Shown: positions 44,559 to 53,173, numbered from the stretch's first letter. The stretch: DNA of 64,000 nt from Guptibacillus hwajinpoensis (GCF_029277305.1 NZ_CP119526.1); one strand, 5' to 3'. Notes: generated by a model not told the origin, from the sequence alone. Numbers and translations are program-made.

Positions 44559-45737
44559 ATTAACACTTCAAGAAACCGCATTTATGGAACAGTTTGTCTA
44601 ATGCTCGTTATGTCACTTGTTGTTATGTATTTTTCTATTACACCATCATTTGCTGATGGATCTGGTACAGCTGAATCTCCATACTCTGTTCAACAAGCTA
44701 TTGCGAATCAAGGAAGCTCTGGAGTTGCAGTGGAAGGCTTTATTGTCGGTAAACCAGAATCTTCAACTTCTATTCAAACAAGTAATTTCTCAGATGATTA
44801 TGCACTAGCGATTGCAGATCAAGCAAATGAGACGAATGTGAATAATATGCTATTTGTTCAAGTACCCTCTTCTTTCAGAGCAACTTATGGATTAAAGAGC
44901 AATCCAGAATTACTTGGTGAAATGATTACTATCAGTGGTTCTCTTACAGACTATTTTGCACATCCAGGATTGAAAAGCGTGTCTTCTATGAATTTGAGTG
45001 ATAGTGGAAGTGGCGATAACGGTGGTTCAGGAAGCGGTGGCACTTCTCCATATGATAGTACCTATTATCAATCTGCGATGGGCAAAACCGGGAACGCTCT
45101 TAAAGCAGAGTTGCACATGATTATTGATGATCACAAGGAACTTTCTTATAGTAATGTTTGGGATGCTCTTCGCGTAACAGATGAAGACCCATCTAATCCA
45201 AATAATGTTATTCTCCTCTATAGTGGAAGATCTCAAAGTAAATATCAAAATGGTGGGAATGTAGACGACTGGAATCGCGAGCACGTTTGGGCGAAGTCAC
45301 ATGGTGATTTTGGTACAGCTATGGGTCCAGGAACAGATGTCCATCATTTAAGACCAACTGATGTATCAGTGAATGGAACTCGTGGAAACTTGGATTTTGA
45401 CAACGGTGGATCTCCACAACCAGAAGCACCTGGTAACTATTATGATAGTGATTCATGGGAGCCGCGGGATAGTGTAAAAGGTGATGTTGCACGAATGATT
45501 TTCTATATGGCAGTTCGATATGAAGGCGACAGTGGAGAATTAGATCTAGAAGTAAATGATTTTGTGAACAATGGTTCAGCACCTTATATGGGCAAAGTAT
45601 CGGTACTAAAAGCTTGGAATGAAATGGATCCTGTTGATTCATTTGAAGAAAACCGTAACAATGTCATTTACGATCAGTATCAGTACAATCGCAATCCATT
45701 TATCGATCACCCTGAGTGGGTAGAAGCGATCTGGTAA
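44559..45737 (+). CDS. Secreted endonuclease I-family nuclease (Bsn/YhcR type)
   Basis: Secreted nuclease. An OB-like DUF6359 domain (about residues 35-140) is followed by a Ser/Gly linker and an endonuclease I domain with the catalytic WNREHVWAKSHG and metal-site DVHHLRPTD. Start: the only well-placed ribosome site (GGGGAGGG, 44543-44550) is 8 nt before ATT 44559. That start gives a normal basic n-region (NTSRNR), hydrophobic core and a cut site near SFADG. The first ordinary start, ATG 44601, has no ribosome site and would leave an uncharged signal peptide. Confidence 0.85.
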   Translation: MNTSRNRIYGTVCLMLVMSLVVMYFSITPSFADGSGTAESPYSVQQAIANQGSSGVAVEGFIVGKPESSTSIQTSNFSDDYALAIADQANETNVNNMLFVQVPSSFRATYGLKSNPELLGEMITISGSLTDYFAHPGLKSVSSMNLSDSGSGDNGGSGSGGTSPYDSTYYQSAMGKTGNALKAELHMIIDDHKELSYSNVWDALRVTDEDPSNPNNVILLYSGRSQSKYQNGGNVDDWNREHVWAKSHGDFGTAMGPGTDVHHLRPTDVSVNGTRGNLDFDNGGSPQPEAPGNYYDSDSWEPRDSVKGDVARMIFYMAVRYEGDSGELDLEVNDFVNNGSAPYMGKVSVLKAWNEMDPVDSFEENRNNVIYDQYQYNRNPFIDHPEWVEAIW

Positions 45738-45740
45738 TCA

Positions 45741-45776
45741 AAAGCACCTGTTCCCACTCGGGACAGGTGCTTTCTC
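45741..45776. terminator. Bidirectional terminator
   Basis: A near-perfect stem (AAAGCACCTGTTCCC with GGGACAGGTGCTTT) with a T-rich tail. Confidence 0.88.
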
Positions 45777-46669
45777 TATAAATCTCTCATTAACCGTTTT
45801 GCGATTTGCTCATAATGATCCTTTGTAATACCAGGAGCGAACTCTTCCGGTAAATCATCAAGATCAGGAATAGCAGCGCCCTTGGGTACCCCATCGATCA
45901 CACGAAGCCTTTCACCATTTTCTGGATTAGTTCCTTTCCATATTTGTTTAATTCCTTGATAATCCTCATTGCTCCACGTATACAGGACATTGTTTAACCC
46001 GCGCTCTTCGAATTTACGGGCATAATCAAAGCTTGAATTATCAAGACTTGGAATTGGCAACATTTTAGTTAAGTCGGTACCTGTAGCAATTTCAATTGCT
46101 TTTGCATAAGCAAGGACGTGTGTTCCACCTCGCACAAGCAAATAGCCGATCATTTCACGTGCGGTAGGATGGTCGGTCATCTCGTAGACTCTCATTTTGT
46201 GTGTTCTTGCTCCAACTTCAAGAAAGAAGTTATGGAGGAGATCTAACACAAGATTACCACTGCTGAAAACATAATCTCCCCGCCATGGATTTCCCATAGA
46301 ATCAGCGCCCAGAGCAGTTTGAGCTGTCGCAACAAATTGAGCTGTATTTCTCATATCCTTTCCATTTTGAAGAGGAGTTAAGTCTGGAGGGGCTGGAAAC
46401 GAACTCCCTTTCGTTAGTAGATTAATTGAAGTTGTTACAAGTTCAACATGACCAAATTCTTCTGCTGTAATGCTTGTCACTAAATCATAAAACGGTTTTA
46501 GCTTCTTTTTCTCCCGAAAGCTAAAGGATTGAAACATATAGTTGTTTAAGGTGGACATTTCTCCGAAGCGCCCACCGAGCAGGTCCTGAACGGCTGCTGC
46601 TGCATTTGCATCTCCATATTCAGGAATAGGGAGCTCGATCAACTGTTTATTAATTCGCTTAAACATCAT
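45776..46669 (-). CDS. Manganese catalase family protein
   Basis: A 297-residue ferritin-like dimanganese catalase. Metal-ligand carboxylates are seen in GEMSTLNNYM, TAEEFGHVELV near residue 69 and GARTHKMRVYE; a second EXXH-like pair is around residues 150-180. The protein would degrade hydrogen peroxide. ATG after GGGAGGT. The DUF2642 gene lies 17 nt upstream on the same strand. Similar catalases occur in spores (CotJC/YdbD group), but a spore location here is only inferred. Confidence 0.9.
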   Translation of the reverse strand: MMFKRINKQLIELPIPEYGDANAAAAVQDLLGGRFGEMSTLNNYMFQSFSFREKKKLKPFYDLVTSITAEEFGHVELVTTSINLLTKGSSFPAPPDLTPLQNGKDMRNTAQFVATAQTALGADSMGNPWRGDYVFSSGNLVLDLLHNFFLEVGARTHKMRVYEMTDHPTAREMIGYLLVRGGTHVLAYAKAIEIATGTDLTKMLPIPSLDNSSFDYARKFEERGLNNVLYTWSNEDYQGIKQIWKGTNPENGERLRVIDGVPKGAAIPDLDDLPEEFAPGITKDHYEQIAKRLMRDL

Positions 46670-46686
46670 TAGACCTCCCGTCTGAA

Positions 46687-46923
46687 CTAATTAGGAAATA
46701 CCCAGACGATCTGTTGGATTCGAACGAAGAAAGGTGTTTCGTTAATCTGTACAACAATATGATCTGGCATGACGGTTTGCAACGTTCCGCGAAGCGAGCC
46801 CTTCGTTGTTTCGACTGTAATCATTGTCCCTTCAATGGATTTAAGTGTTTTATAAACATAAGGATCAACTGAACTAATCAGCTGAGGCTGGTGTTCTTTC
46901 ACCTCAATCGCACTCCTTTCCAT
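46687..46923 (-). CDS. DUF2642 (YuzF-like) small protein
   Basis: A 78-residue protein with a small beta-barrel-like core (LRGTLQTVMPDHIVVQI) typical of DUF2642, a family common in spore-formers and often linked to spore coats. ATG 46923 has GAAGGA 6 nt upstream; GTG 46902, after AAGGAGTG, is an alternative start. Operonic with the Mn catalase, so the pair may protect spores or stationary cells from peroxide (inference). Confidence 0.75.
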   Translation of the reverse strand: MERSAIEVKEHQPQLISSVDPYVYKTLKSIEGTMITVETTKGSLRGTLQTVMPDHIVVQINETPFFVRIQQIVWVFPN

Positions 46924-47009
46924 ACTAAATCCTTCACTTTATCAAAATACGCCTAAGAGAGGTTGTCATAGTCCATAAGAATAATGTGGCAAAGATATTT
47001 AATAGGAAA

Positions 47010-47117
47010 ACTATATCGTAAACATTGTTTCTAAAGAGTAGAGATTGATTTGCGCTCCAGAATGCTCGCTTTCCGCACTAAACCTCTCTTTAAAAACCAA
47101 TTTTCAAGAAAAGAGCC
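47010..47117. mobile_element. MITE family A, copy 3 (decayed)
   Basis: The right end GAAAAGAGCC is intact and the left has a CGTAAACATTGTTTCT block matching copy 2. The core keeps TTTGCGCTCC and TGCTCGCTTTCCGC from the GC-rich repeat. The 8-nt flanks match at six positions. It occupies the gap between the DUF2642 and SDR genes. Confidence 0.6.
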
Positions 47118-47151
47118 TATAAGAAAGAAGTGAATGTGCTGTTGCGATAAC

Positions 47152-47185
47152 GAAAAAATAGCCAGCCTTATATAAGGCTGGCTAT
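47152..47185 (-). terminator. Terminator of the SDR gene
   Basis: Perfect stem ATAGCCAGCCTTAT with ATAAGGCTGGCTAT; on the minus strand it is followed by a T-run. Confidence 0.9.
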
Positions 47186-47191
47186 TAACTC

Positions 47192-47908
47192 TTATGGGTT
47201 TGTTGTCCAAAGTCCTGCTGATTTAATAAACACACGTTTATTTAACTTAAGCTGTGCTACAATGAATTCCGCCATATCTTCTGGCTGAAGCATATTGTCT
47301 TGATTACCATCAGTTAGATTATTCTCGACAGCTAAATCAGTTGACACAGTGCTTGGGGTTAAAGCACTAACACGAATATCGTGCTTTCTTACTTCTTGAG
47401 CAAGTGATTCTGTTAAGCCAAGTAATCCGAACTTGGAAGCACTGTAGGCACTTGTAACTGGAGCTCCCTTTTGACCAGCAGTGGAAGAAATGTTGATAAT
47501 GTCTCCAGATTTTCGTTCAATCATGTCTGGAAGGACTGCTCTCGTTACATAGTAAGCACCAAGCAAGTTCACCTGGATGATCTTCTCCCACTCGGAAATA
47601 TCAAGATCCATAAATCCGCCAAGTTTCGCAATACCGGCATTATTTATTAAGATGTCAGTTTCACCTAACTCTTCTTTAATTTTAGCTACCGCAGTTGTTA
47701 CTTCTTCATTAGAAGAAACATCTGCAACAGCATAAGAAGCTTTAACACCTTCTGCTTCGATTTCCTTCGCAACATTTTGAAGTGTTTCTTCGGTACGTGC
47801 AATCATGCCAATATTTACGCCTTCTTTTGCAAGCGCAATTGCTGCAGCTCGACCAATTCCTCTAGCAGCACCTGTGATGAGAGCAGTTTTACCTTTAAGA
47901 GCGACCAT
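47192..47908 (-). CDS. SDR-family 3-ketoacyl-(ACP) reductase-like oxidoreductase
   Basis: A 238-residue classical short-chain dehydrogenase. NADP-binding TGAARGIGRAAAIAL near residue 12, NNAGIAKLGG near residue 88, catalytic Ser in INISSTAG, and YSASKFG with Tyr near 153 and Lys near 157. It resembles FabG-like reductases; the physiological substrate is unknown. Monocistronic. Confidence 0.92.
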   Translation of the reverse strand: MVALKGKTALITGAARGIGRAAAIALAKEGVNIGMIARTEETLQNVAKEIEAEGVKASYAVADVSSNEEVTTAVAKIKEELGETDILINNAGIAKLGGFMDLDISEWEKIIQVNLLGAYYVTRAVLPDMIERKSGDIINISSTAGQKGAPVTSAYSASKFGLLGLTESLAQEVRKHDIRVSALTPSTVSTDLAVENNLTDGNQDNMLQPEDMAEFIVAQLKLNKRVFIKSAGLWTTNP

Positions 47909-48022
47909 GTTTTTCCTCCTTTAATAACGTTTATTCTACTGTACATTCTATCGGGAAATGATGAATCAGAAAAGTAATTTGCTTAATAGTGATAAAAGGT
48001 ATGATAAACTAAAACAGTCTGA

Positions 48023-48040
48023 TTATTCAAAAATGAATAA
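48023..48040. promoter_or_regulatory. Palindromic operator, distal site
   Basis: The inverted repeat TTATTCA-N4-TGAATAA is perfect in both 7-bp arms. It lies about 80 nt before the sigma-54 activator gene. Confidence 0.55.
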
Positions 48041-48085
48041 GGTATTGCGCGTACATACTATGTTTTCTCTTATTCTGGTTGAGAA

Positions 48086-48103
48086 TTATTCAATAATGAA
48101 TAA
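48086..48103. promoter_or_regulatory. Palindromic operator, proximal site
   Basis: A second perfect TTATTCA-N4-TGAATAA, centred 63 bp from the first (six helical turns) and next to the ribosome site of the activator gene. This suggests cooperative binding or looping, possibly autoregulation. Confidence 0.55.
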
Positions 48104-48116
48104 ACGAGGTGTTTAA

Positions 48117-49481
48117 ATGTCAGAGTGGAATGAGTATAAAGCTATTTTTCATTCGCTACAGGAAGATATTCTCGTCACAGATCCTGAAGGAACAATTGTG
48201 AAAGTGAGTGAAGGAACTGGGATGGTCTATGGCGTGAAGGCGGATGATTTAATAGGAAGATCTGTTTATGATTTAGAGAAAGAGGGCTTGTTTACTCCTT
48301 TGGCAACCCCGATGGTCATGAAAACGAATAAGCGGGTTACTTTTGTTCAAACAGGACCAGAAGGAAAAAAGCTGCTTGTGACAGGATTGCCTGTATATGA
48401 TGAAGGTGGTCAGCTAGTTAGGATTGTAAGCTATTCACATGATATTACAGAATTAATGGAAATTAAATCTGGGATGGAAGAAATGTCTCTTGAAATGGAA
48501 CGTGTAAGAAGTGAGCTTGAGCGCCTTAAACTTCAACAAGATGACACGGGCATTATTGCGAGAAGCGAAGCGATGAGAAAGCTGATGGCAACAGCTAAGC
48601 AAGTCGCAGGTGTGGATGTTAACGTTTTGCTTCTTGGTGAATCTGGAGTAGGAAAGACAGAAATGGCAAGGTACATCCATCACAAAAGTGATCGTAGAAA
48701 TGGACCATTTATTGAAGTTAATTGTGGAGCGATTCCTGAGGCGCTTTTTGAAGCTGAATTGTTTGGATATGAAGAAGGATCATTCACAGGGGCAAGAAAA
48801 GGCGGTCGTATGGGGCTTGCAGAGATGGCGTCTTCAGGAACGTTGTTTTTAGATGAAGTTGGTGAGCTGTCTTTACAAAATCAAGTGAAAGTACTGAAGC
48901 TCATTCAAGAGAAACGCTTCTACCGACTTGGAGGGAGAAAAGAGATCCAGTCAGACTTTCGGTTACTCAGTGCGACGAATCGAGACTTGGATCAATCAGT
49001 TCGTGAGAAAACATTTCGGGAGGATTTGTTTTTCAGACTCAATGTAGTGCCCTTAATCATTCCACCTCTTAAAGATAGAAGAGAAGACATTCTACCATTG
49101 ATTCAGTCTTTTCTTGACCGTTTTAGTGAACAGTATAAGAGAAGGCGTATTCTTGATAAATTCGTTCTTCACGAATTGAGTCAAAATGAATGGAGAGGTA
49201 ATGTGCGAGAGCTTATGAACTTAATAGAGCGTTTGGTTGTTACTTCTGATGCATTAACCATACAGACATCCGATTTGCCGATTAACTATAGGATTCAAGA
49301 TCAAGGTTATTCAAATATGAATAATTTTAGTGAAACGTTACAAGAATCCATTGAAAAAGTTGAGAAAGAACGTCTCCAAATTGCAAAGAGGCAATTTCGG
49401 ACTACAACGAAAATAGCGGCAGCGTTGGGATTAAGTCAACCAACGGTAGTTAGAAAACTCAAAAAATATAGAATTAAATAA
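48117..49481 (+). CDS. PAS-containing sigma-54-dependent activator
   Basis: A 454-residue enhancer-binding protein. N-terminal PAS domain (about 8-120); AAA+ domain with Walker A GESGVGKTE (near 174), the sigma-54 contact motif GSFTGA (near 221) and Walker B GTLFLDEVGEL (near 242); C-terminal helix-turn-helix (TTKIAAALGLSQPTVVRKLK). ATG after GAGGTG. A sigma-54 promoter lies just 3 nt after its stop, so it activates the transporter and aminotransferase genes. The PAS ligand is unknown. Confidence 0.95.
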   Translation: MSEWNEYKAIFHSLQEDILVTDPEGTIVKVSEGTGMVYGVKADDLIGRSVYDLEKEGLFTPLATPMVMKTNKRVTFVQTGPEGKKLLVTGLPVYDEGGQLVRIVSYSHDITELMEIKSGMEEMSLEMERVRSELERLKLQQDDTGIIARSEAMRKLMATAKQVAGVDVNVLLLGESGVGKTEMARYIHHKSDRRNGPFIEVNCGAIPEALFEAELFGYEEGSFTGARKGGRMGLAEMASSGTLFLDEVGELSLQNQVKVLKLIQEKRFYRLGGRKEIQSDFRLLSATNRDLDQSVREKTFREDLFFRLNVVPLIIPPLKDRREDILPLIQSFLDRFSEQYKRRRILDKFVLHELSQNEWRGNVRELMNLIERLVVTSDALTIQTSDLPINYRIQDQGYSNMNNFSETLQESIEKVEKERLQIAKRQFRTTTKIAAALGLSQPTVVRKLKKYRIK

Positions 49482-49484
49482 ATA

Positions 49485-49500
49485 TGGCATGAATCTTGCA
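49485..49500 (+). promoter_or_regulatory. Sigma-54 promoter (-24/-12)
   Basis: TGGCAT-N5-TTGCA matches the sigma-54 consensus TGGCAY-N5-TTGCW with correct GG-GC spacing. The predicted start is near 49511, inside the left arm of the activator gene's terminator hairpin. Confidence 0.88.
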
Positions 49501-49504
49501 TATA

Positions 49505-49544
49505 AAAAGAAGCAAAGAATAAAAATTGTTCTTGCTTCTTTTCT
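49505..49544 (+). terminator. Terminator of the activator gene
   Basis: A 14-bp stem (49505-49519 with 49529-49542, one bulge) ending in TTTTC. It stops transcripts from the activator gene; transcripts from the sigma-54 start would lack the first six bases of the stem. Confidence 0.72.
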
Positions 49545-49596
49545 AATTTATATGCAAGAATATGAATTATTATAAAATGTCGAAGGAGAGTGAAAA

Positions 49597-50994
49597 ATGG
49601 AAGTAAAACAAGAGAAGTCGTATTCCGTTAACAGTACGAAACAAAAGGGGAAAGCTTCTTATTCCTCGAGTGCTTATGCGTGGTTTATCATTCCGTCATT
49701 GATCGGCATACTCTTATTTCTAATGCCTATCCCATTTAACGGCAAAATTACTATTGGCGTAGGGATTATGGCAGAATCCATTCAAAGCGCTTTAAATCCT
49801 GTATTGCCAGGTTTCATGACTGTCATTCTTATCGCATCTGCTATCATTCCAATTATCGCTAAAATTTTCGAGCCAAAAAGTATTATGCTTCGCCCATTTC
49901 TTAAACAACTATTCTATGTGAATTGGTTCTGGATTGCTACGAGATTCATAGGGGCACTCTTTGCCGTAATGACCTTGTATAAATTCGGTCCAGAATTCGT
50001 TATATCTGATGTTTCAGGGGGGACTATGCTTTATGCTCTCGTTCCTGTCCTCGCAGCATGGTTCCTTTTCGCTGGTCTATTGATGCCGCTTCTACTTGAA
50101 TTCGGTTTGATGGATTTCTTTGGTACTGCATTACGTAAGGTGATGCGTCCATTATTTAAACTGCCAGGTCGTTCATCTATCGATGCGCTTGCATCATGGA
50201 TGGGTGCTGGAACAGTAGGAGTTCTAATTACGACTAAGCAATATGAAGAAGGTTATTACACGAAAAGAGAAGCAGCTGTTATTGCCACGAATTTTTCAAT
50301 TAATTCGATTGCATTCAGCTTAGTTGTGATCAGTTTCATTGGTCTTGAAGATATGTTCGTTCCGTTCTATTTCACCGTGGTAGTCGCTGGTCTAACAGCC
50401 GCTATCATTTGTCCAAGAATTCCACCGCTATCTAGAAAAGCCGATACGTATTATGAAGGTACAGGGAAGCAAATTTCAGAGGACGTTCCAGAAGGTGTTT
50501 CAAGCTTCAAATGGGGTATGCAGAAGGCACTTGAGAAATCCTCTGAAGTAAAAAGTGTTAAGCAAGTTGCTACTCAGGGAGTAAATACAGTTCTAGATAT
50601 TTACTTTGCCCTTATTCCGCTTGTCATGGCACTTGGCACGATTGCGCTCATTATTGCAGAATTTACGCCTTTCTTTACTTATCTATCTATGCCAATCGTT
50701 CCTATTCTGGAATTAATGCAAATTCCTGAGGCAACAGCAGCTGCACCAGCTATGTTAGTAGGTTTTGCAGATATGTTCTTACCGGCTGTTATTGGAAGCG
50801 GAATTGAAAGTGAGCTTACCCGTTTTGTTATTGCAGCTGTCTCTTTAACACAGCTCATTTATATGTCCGAAATCGGGATTCTACTCGTAAAATCCAAAAT
50901 TCCAATTTCTGTGCTTGAACTCGCTATTATTTTCTTACAACGTACGATTATCACGTTACCAATCATTGTCGTAATGGCACATTTCTTTATCTAA
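49597..50994 (+). CDS. YjiH/nucleoside-recognition (Gate) domain membrane protein
   Basis: A 465-residue protein with about ten to eleven spans and two Gate-type repeats (SIDALASWMGAGTVGVLITT near 200; MLVGFADMFLPAVIGSGIES near 385). Related to the YjiH family. ATG after GAAGGAGAG. It is controlled by the sigma-54 promoter and precedes an aminotransferase by 28 nt, so it probably imports the amino compound that the enzyme degrades. The true substrate is unknown. Confidence 0.88.
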   Translation: MEVKQEKSYSVNSTKQKGKASYSSSAYAWFIIPSLIGILLFLMPIPFNGKITIGVGIMAESIQSALNPVLPGFMTVILIASAIIPIIAKIFEPKSIMLRPFLKQLFYVNWFWIATRFIGALFAVMTLYKFGPEFVISDVSGGTMLYALVPVLAAWFLFAGLLMPLLLEFGLMDFFGTALRKVMRPLFKLPGRSSIDALASWMGAGTVGVLITTKQYEEGYYTKREAAVIATNFSINSIAFSLVVISFIGLEDMFVPFYFTVVVAGLTAAIICPRIPPLSRKADTYYEGTGKQISEDVPEGVSSFKWGMQKALEKSSEVKSVKQVATQGVNTVLDIYFALIPLVMALGTIALIIAEFTPFFTYLSMPIVPILELMQIPEATAAAPAMLVGFADMFLPAVIGSGIESELTRFVIAAVSLTQLIYMSEIGILLVKSKIPISVLELAIIFLQRTIITLPIIVVMAHFFI

Positions 50995-51022
50995 AAGCAC
51001 AATTTCAAAGGAGGATATCACA

Positions 51023-52348
51023 TTGTCAACATCATTTGAACAAAGATACAACCGTATGTCAGACTATCTAGCACCAAGTATGGCGAAGGATCATCCTAAT
51101 TTGCCGGTCGTAAAGGAAGAAGGTTGCTACTATTATGGCGCTGATGGAAAAACCTATCTCGATTTCACATCTGGTATTGCGGTAGCGAATACGGGACATC
51201 GCCATCCTAAGGTTGTACAAGCTATAAAGGATGGTGCTGATTCCTTAATGCATGGACCGTCCGGTGTCATTATGTATGATTCTATTCTTAAACTTGCTGA
51301 ACGCTTACAGGGAATAATGCCTGAGAACCTTGATTGCTTTTTCTTTGCAAATAGCGGAACTGAGGCAATTGAAGGGGCTATGAAGCTTGCGAAGTATGTC
51401 ACGAAGCGACCTTATGTTATTTCATTCACTGGCTGCTTCCATGGACGTTCTCTTGGAGCTCTAGGGGTTAGTACATCGAAAAGTAAGTATCGAAAGTTTC
51501 TTCAACCAAACGGACTAACTTATCAAATCCCTTATGCAGATGTCGCTGGTTGTCCTGAAGGTGAGAGCGTAGCAGATTATTGCGTGAACGAGCTTGAGAA
51601 AGATTTTGAACGACTTTTCGATCATCAAGTGACACCAGAAGAAGTAGCTTGTGTCATCTTAGAGCCTGTTCTAGGTGAAGGAGGATATCTCATTCCACCG
51701 AAGGAATGGCTACAAAAAGTAAGAGAAATTTGTGATCGTCACGGAATGCTACTGATCTTTGATGAAGTACAAACGGGCTTCGGACGCACGGGTGACTGGT
51801 TCGCGGCACAGACATTTGATGTAACTCCTGATATTATGGCGATTGCAAAAGGAATTGCTTCAGGAATGCCGTTAAGCGCGACTGTTGCTTCAAAAGAATT
51901 GATGAGCCAATGGCCAATGGGAACTCATGGTACAACATTTGGTGGCAATCCAATTGCCTGTTCAGCTGCGCTTGCTACTCTCGATGTAATTGAAGAGGAA
52001 AAGCTTCTAGCCAATTCTCGTGAAATGGGAGCTTATGCATTAGAAAAACTAGCCTTAATTAAGGAAAAGCACCACGTAATTGGTGATGTTCGTGGGGTAG
52101 GGCTTATGATCGGAATTGAAATTGTTGACCCACAAACAGGCGCACCTGATGGAAATGGCATGATGCGTATTTTGGATCTCGCTCTTGAAAAAGGTGTTCT
52201 ATTCTACTTATGCGGGAAACATCAAGAAGTAATTCGCATGATCCCACCTCTTATTATAGAGAAGGAGCAGATTGATGAAGGCCTCCGTATTTTTGAGGAA
52301 GCGGTCATGGAATATGAACAAGAAAAAAAGGTTGTCCCTGTAGGTTAA
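51023..52348 (+). CDS. Class III aminotransferase (4-aminobutyrate type)
   Basis: A 441-residue PLP-dependent omega-aminotransferase. Motifs: NSGTEAIEGAMKLAK (PLP phosphate region, near 110), FTGCFHGRS (near 137), ILEPVLGEGGY (near 213), IFDEVQTGFGRTG (Asp near 249) and AIAKGIASGMPLSA with Schiff-base lysine near 277. TTG start after AAAGGAGGA. GABA, ornithine or a similar amino donor is likely; the sigma-54 context fits amino acid catabolism. It ends at a strong terminator. Confidence 0.92.
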   Translation: MSTSFEQRYNRMSDYLAPSMAKDHPNLPVVKEEGCYYYGADGKTYLDFTSGIAVANTGHRHPKVVQAIKDGADSLMHGPSGVIMYDSILKLAERLQGIMPENLDCFFFANSGTEAIEGAMKLAKYVTKRPYVISFTGCFHGRSLGALGVSTSKSKYRKFLQPNGLTYQIPYADVAGCPEGESVADYCVNELEKDFERLFDHQVTPEEVACVILEPVLGEGGYLIPPKEWLQKVREICDRHGMLLIFDEVQTGFGRTGDWFAAQTFDVTPDIMAIAKGIASGMPLSATVASKELMSQWPMGTHGTTFGGNPIACSAALATLDVIEEEKLLANSREMGAYALEKLALIKEKHHVIGDVRGVGLMIGIEIVDPQTGAPDGNGMMRILDLALEKGVLFYLCGKHQEVIRMIPPLIIEKEQIDEGLRIFEEAVMEYEQEKKVVPVG

Positions 52349-52352
52349 TACA

Positions 52353-52392
52353 GAAATCCCTCATCGGAATAGAAGCGATGAGGGATTTCTTG
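52353..52392 (+). terminator. Intrinsic terminator
   Basis: Perfect 14-bp stem GAAATCCCTCATCG with CGATGAGGGATTTC and short T-tail. Confidence 0.92.
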
Positions 52393-52612
52393 TTTATTGT
52401 ATTCACACTGGACACAACGTTATTTCGAGTTTAACTATTAATTTCCGTGGAAATATTTCAAGAATCGACGAAATGATAATCCATTACAAAATTATTGCTA
52501 AACTCATAGAATACAATTGTTATCACTAGTAATGAAAAAAGTGTTAAATTAATAGTTAGAACAGGTTGAGTTGAGTCAATTGAGCTTTTTGTAGTTAGGA
52601 GAGGTTACTGGA

Positions 52613-53173
52613 ATGGATAACTTAAACTATCAACTTGAAGTACCGCAAAGCGAAAATGTTACACTTGAGCAATTAATTAAGCAGAAAAAATCAATGGTTG
52701 TGTTTATTCGACATCTTGGTTGACCAGTTTGTAGAGCTTACCTTACGCAGTTGCGTAAGCGCGTGAATGAACTTGAACAAGAAGGGTTTCAGATTATTGC
52801 TATTGCCCCCTCTAATGCATCCTATATAAGTCAATTCAAAGAAGCATTTGGAGAGTTTCCATTTCTGATCGCTGGAGACCCTAAAAGAGAAGCTTATCGT
52901 GGGATGGGACACCATACGATGCCAAAGTGGAAATTGCTTGGACAGGCTGCAATTGGATTTGTAACGAGAAAATTGGATGGCTTTATTCCAAAAGAGCAGA
53001 AGAAAAAGGACTTTGTCCTGAAATCCATGAAAACTCAGGATGTATACATTCAAGGTGGAACGTGGATCTATGACGAGCGTGGAGTAATGATTTGGAATCA
53101 TATCGATCAGTCTCCCGAGGATCATGCGAAAATCGATACGGTGTTAGATGTTCTAAAAAAGAACAAGGCATAA
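52613..53173 (+). CDS. Peroxiredoxin-like (AhpC-TSA_2) protein with in-frame UGA, candidate selenoprotein
   Basis: 186 codons plus stop. ATG follows AGGAGAGG. Codon 37 (52721-52723) is TGA, in VVFIRHLG-U-PVCRAYL. In AhpC-TSA_2/Prx-like proteins this position is the redox Cys of a CxxC (typically RHxGCxxCR), so the gene reads as UxxC. The remaining 149 codons are open and protein-like (thioredoxin fold; GDPKREAYRGMG; GTWIYDERG). A 7-bp hairpin with AGUU loop follows the UGA at the distance expected for a bacterial SECIS. Alternatives are a nonsense mutation (pseudogene) or base error. selA/selB/selC/selD are not in the window. Confidence 0.75.
52742..52759 (+). promoter_or_regulatory. SECIS-like stem-loop in the coding sequence
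   Basis: Stem CTTACGC (52742-52748) with GCGTAAG (52753-52759), loop AGTT. The loop starts 25 nt after the UGA, has G in its first two bases and sits on a 7-bp stem. These features fit the general bacterial SECIS model. Confidence 0.6.

Noticed and set aside
48023..48103. ARG boxes for ArgR/AhrC before the sigma-54 activator
   Set aside because: The half-sites are in the opposite order (ATTCA-N4-TGAAT rather than TGAAT-N4-ATTCA).
52751..53173. Treating the 140-codon frame starting after the UGA as a separate gene
   Set aside because: It has no ribosome site, starts inside the thioredoxin fold, and the upstream 36 codons in the same frame have a strong ribosome site and match the family's N-terminus.
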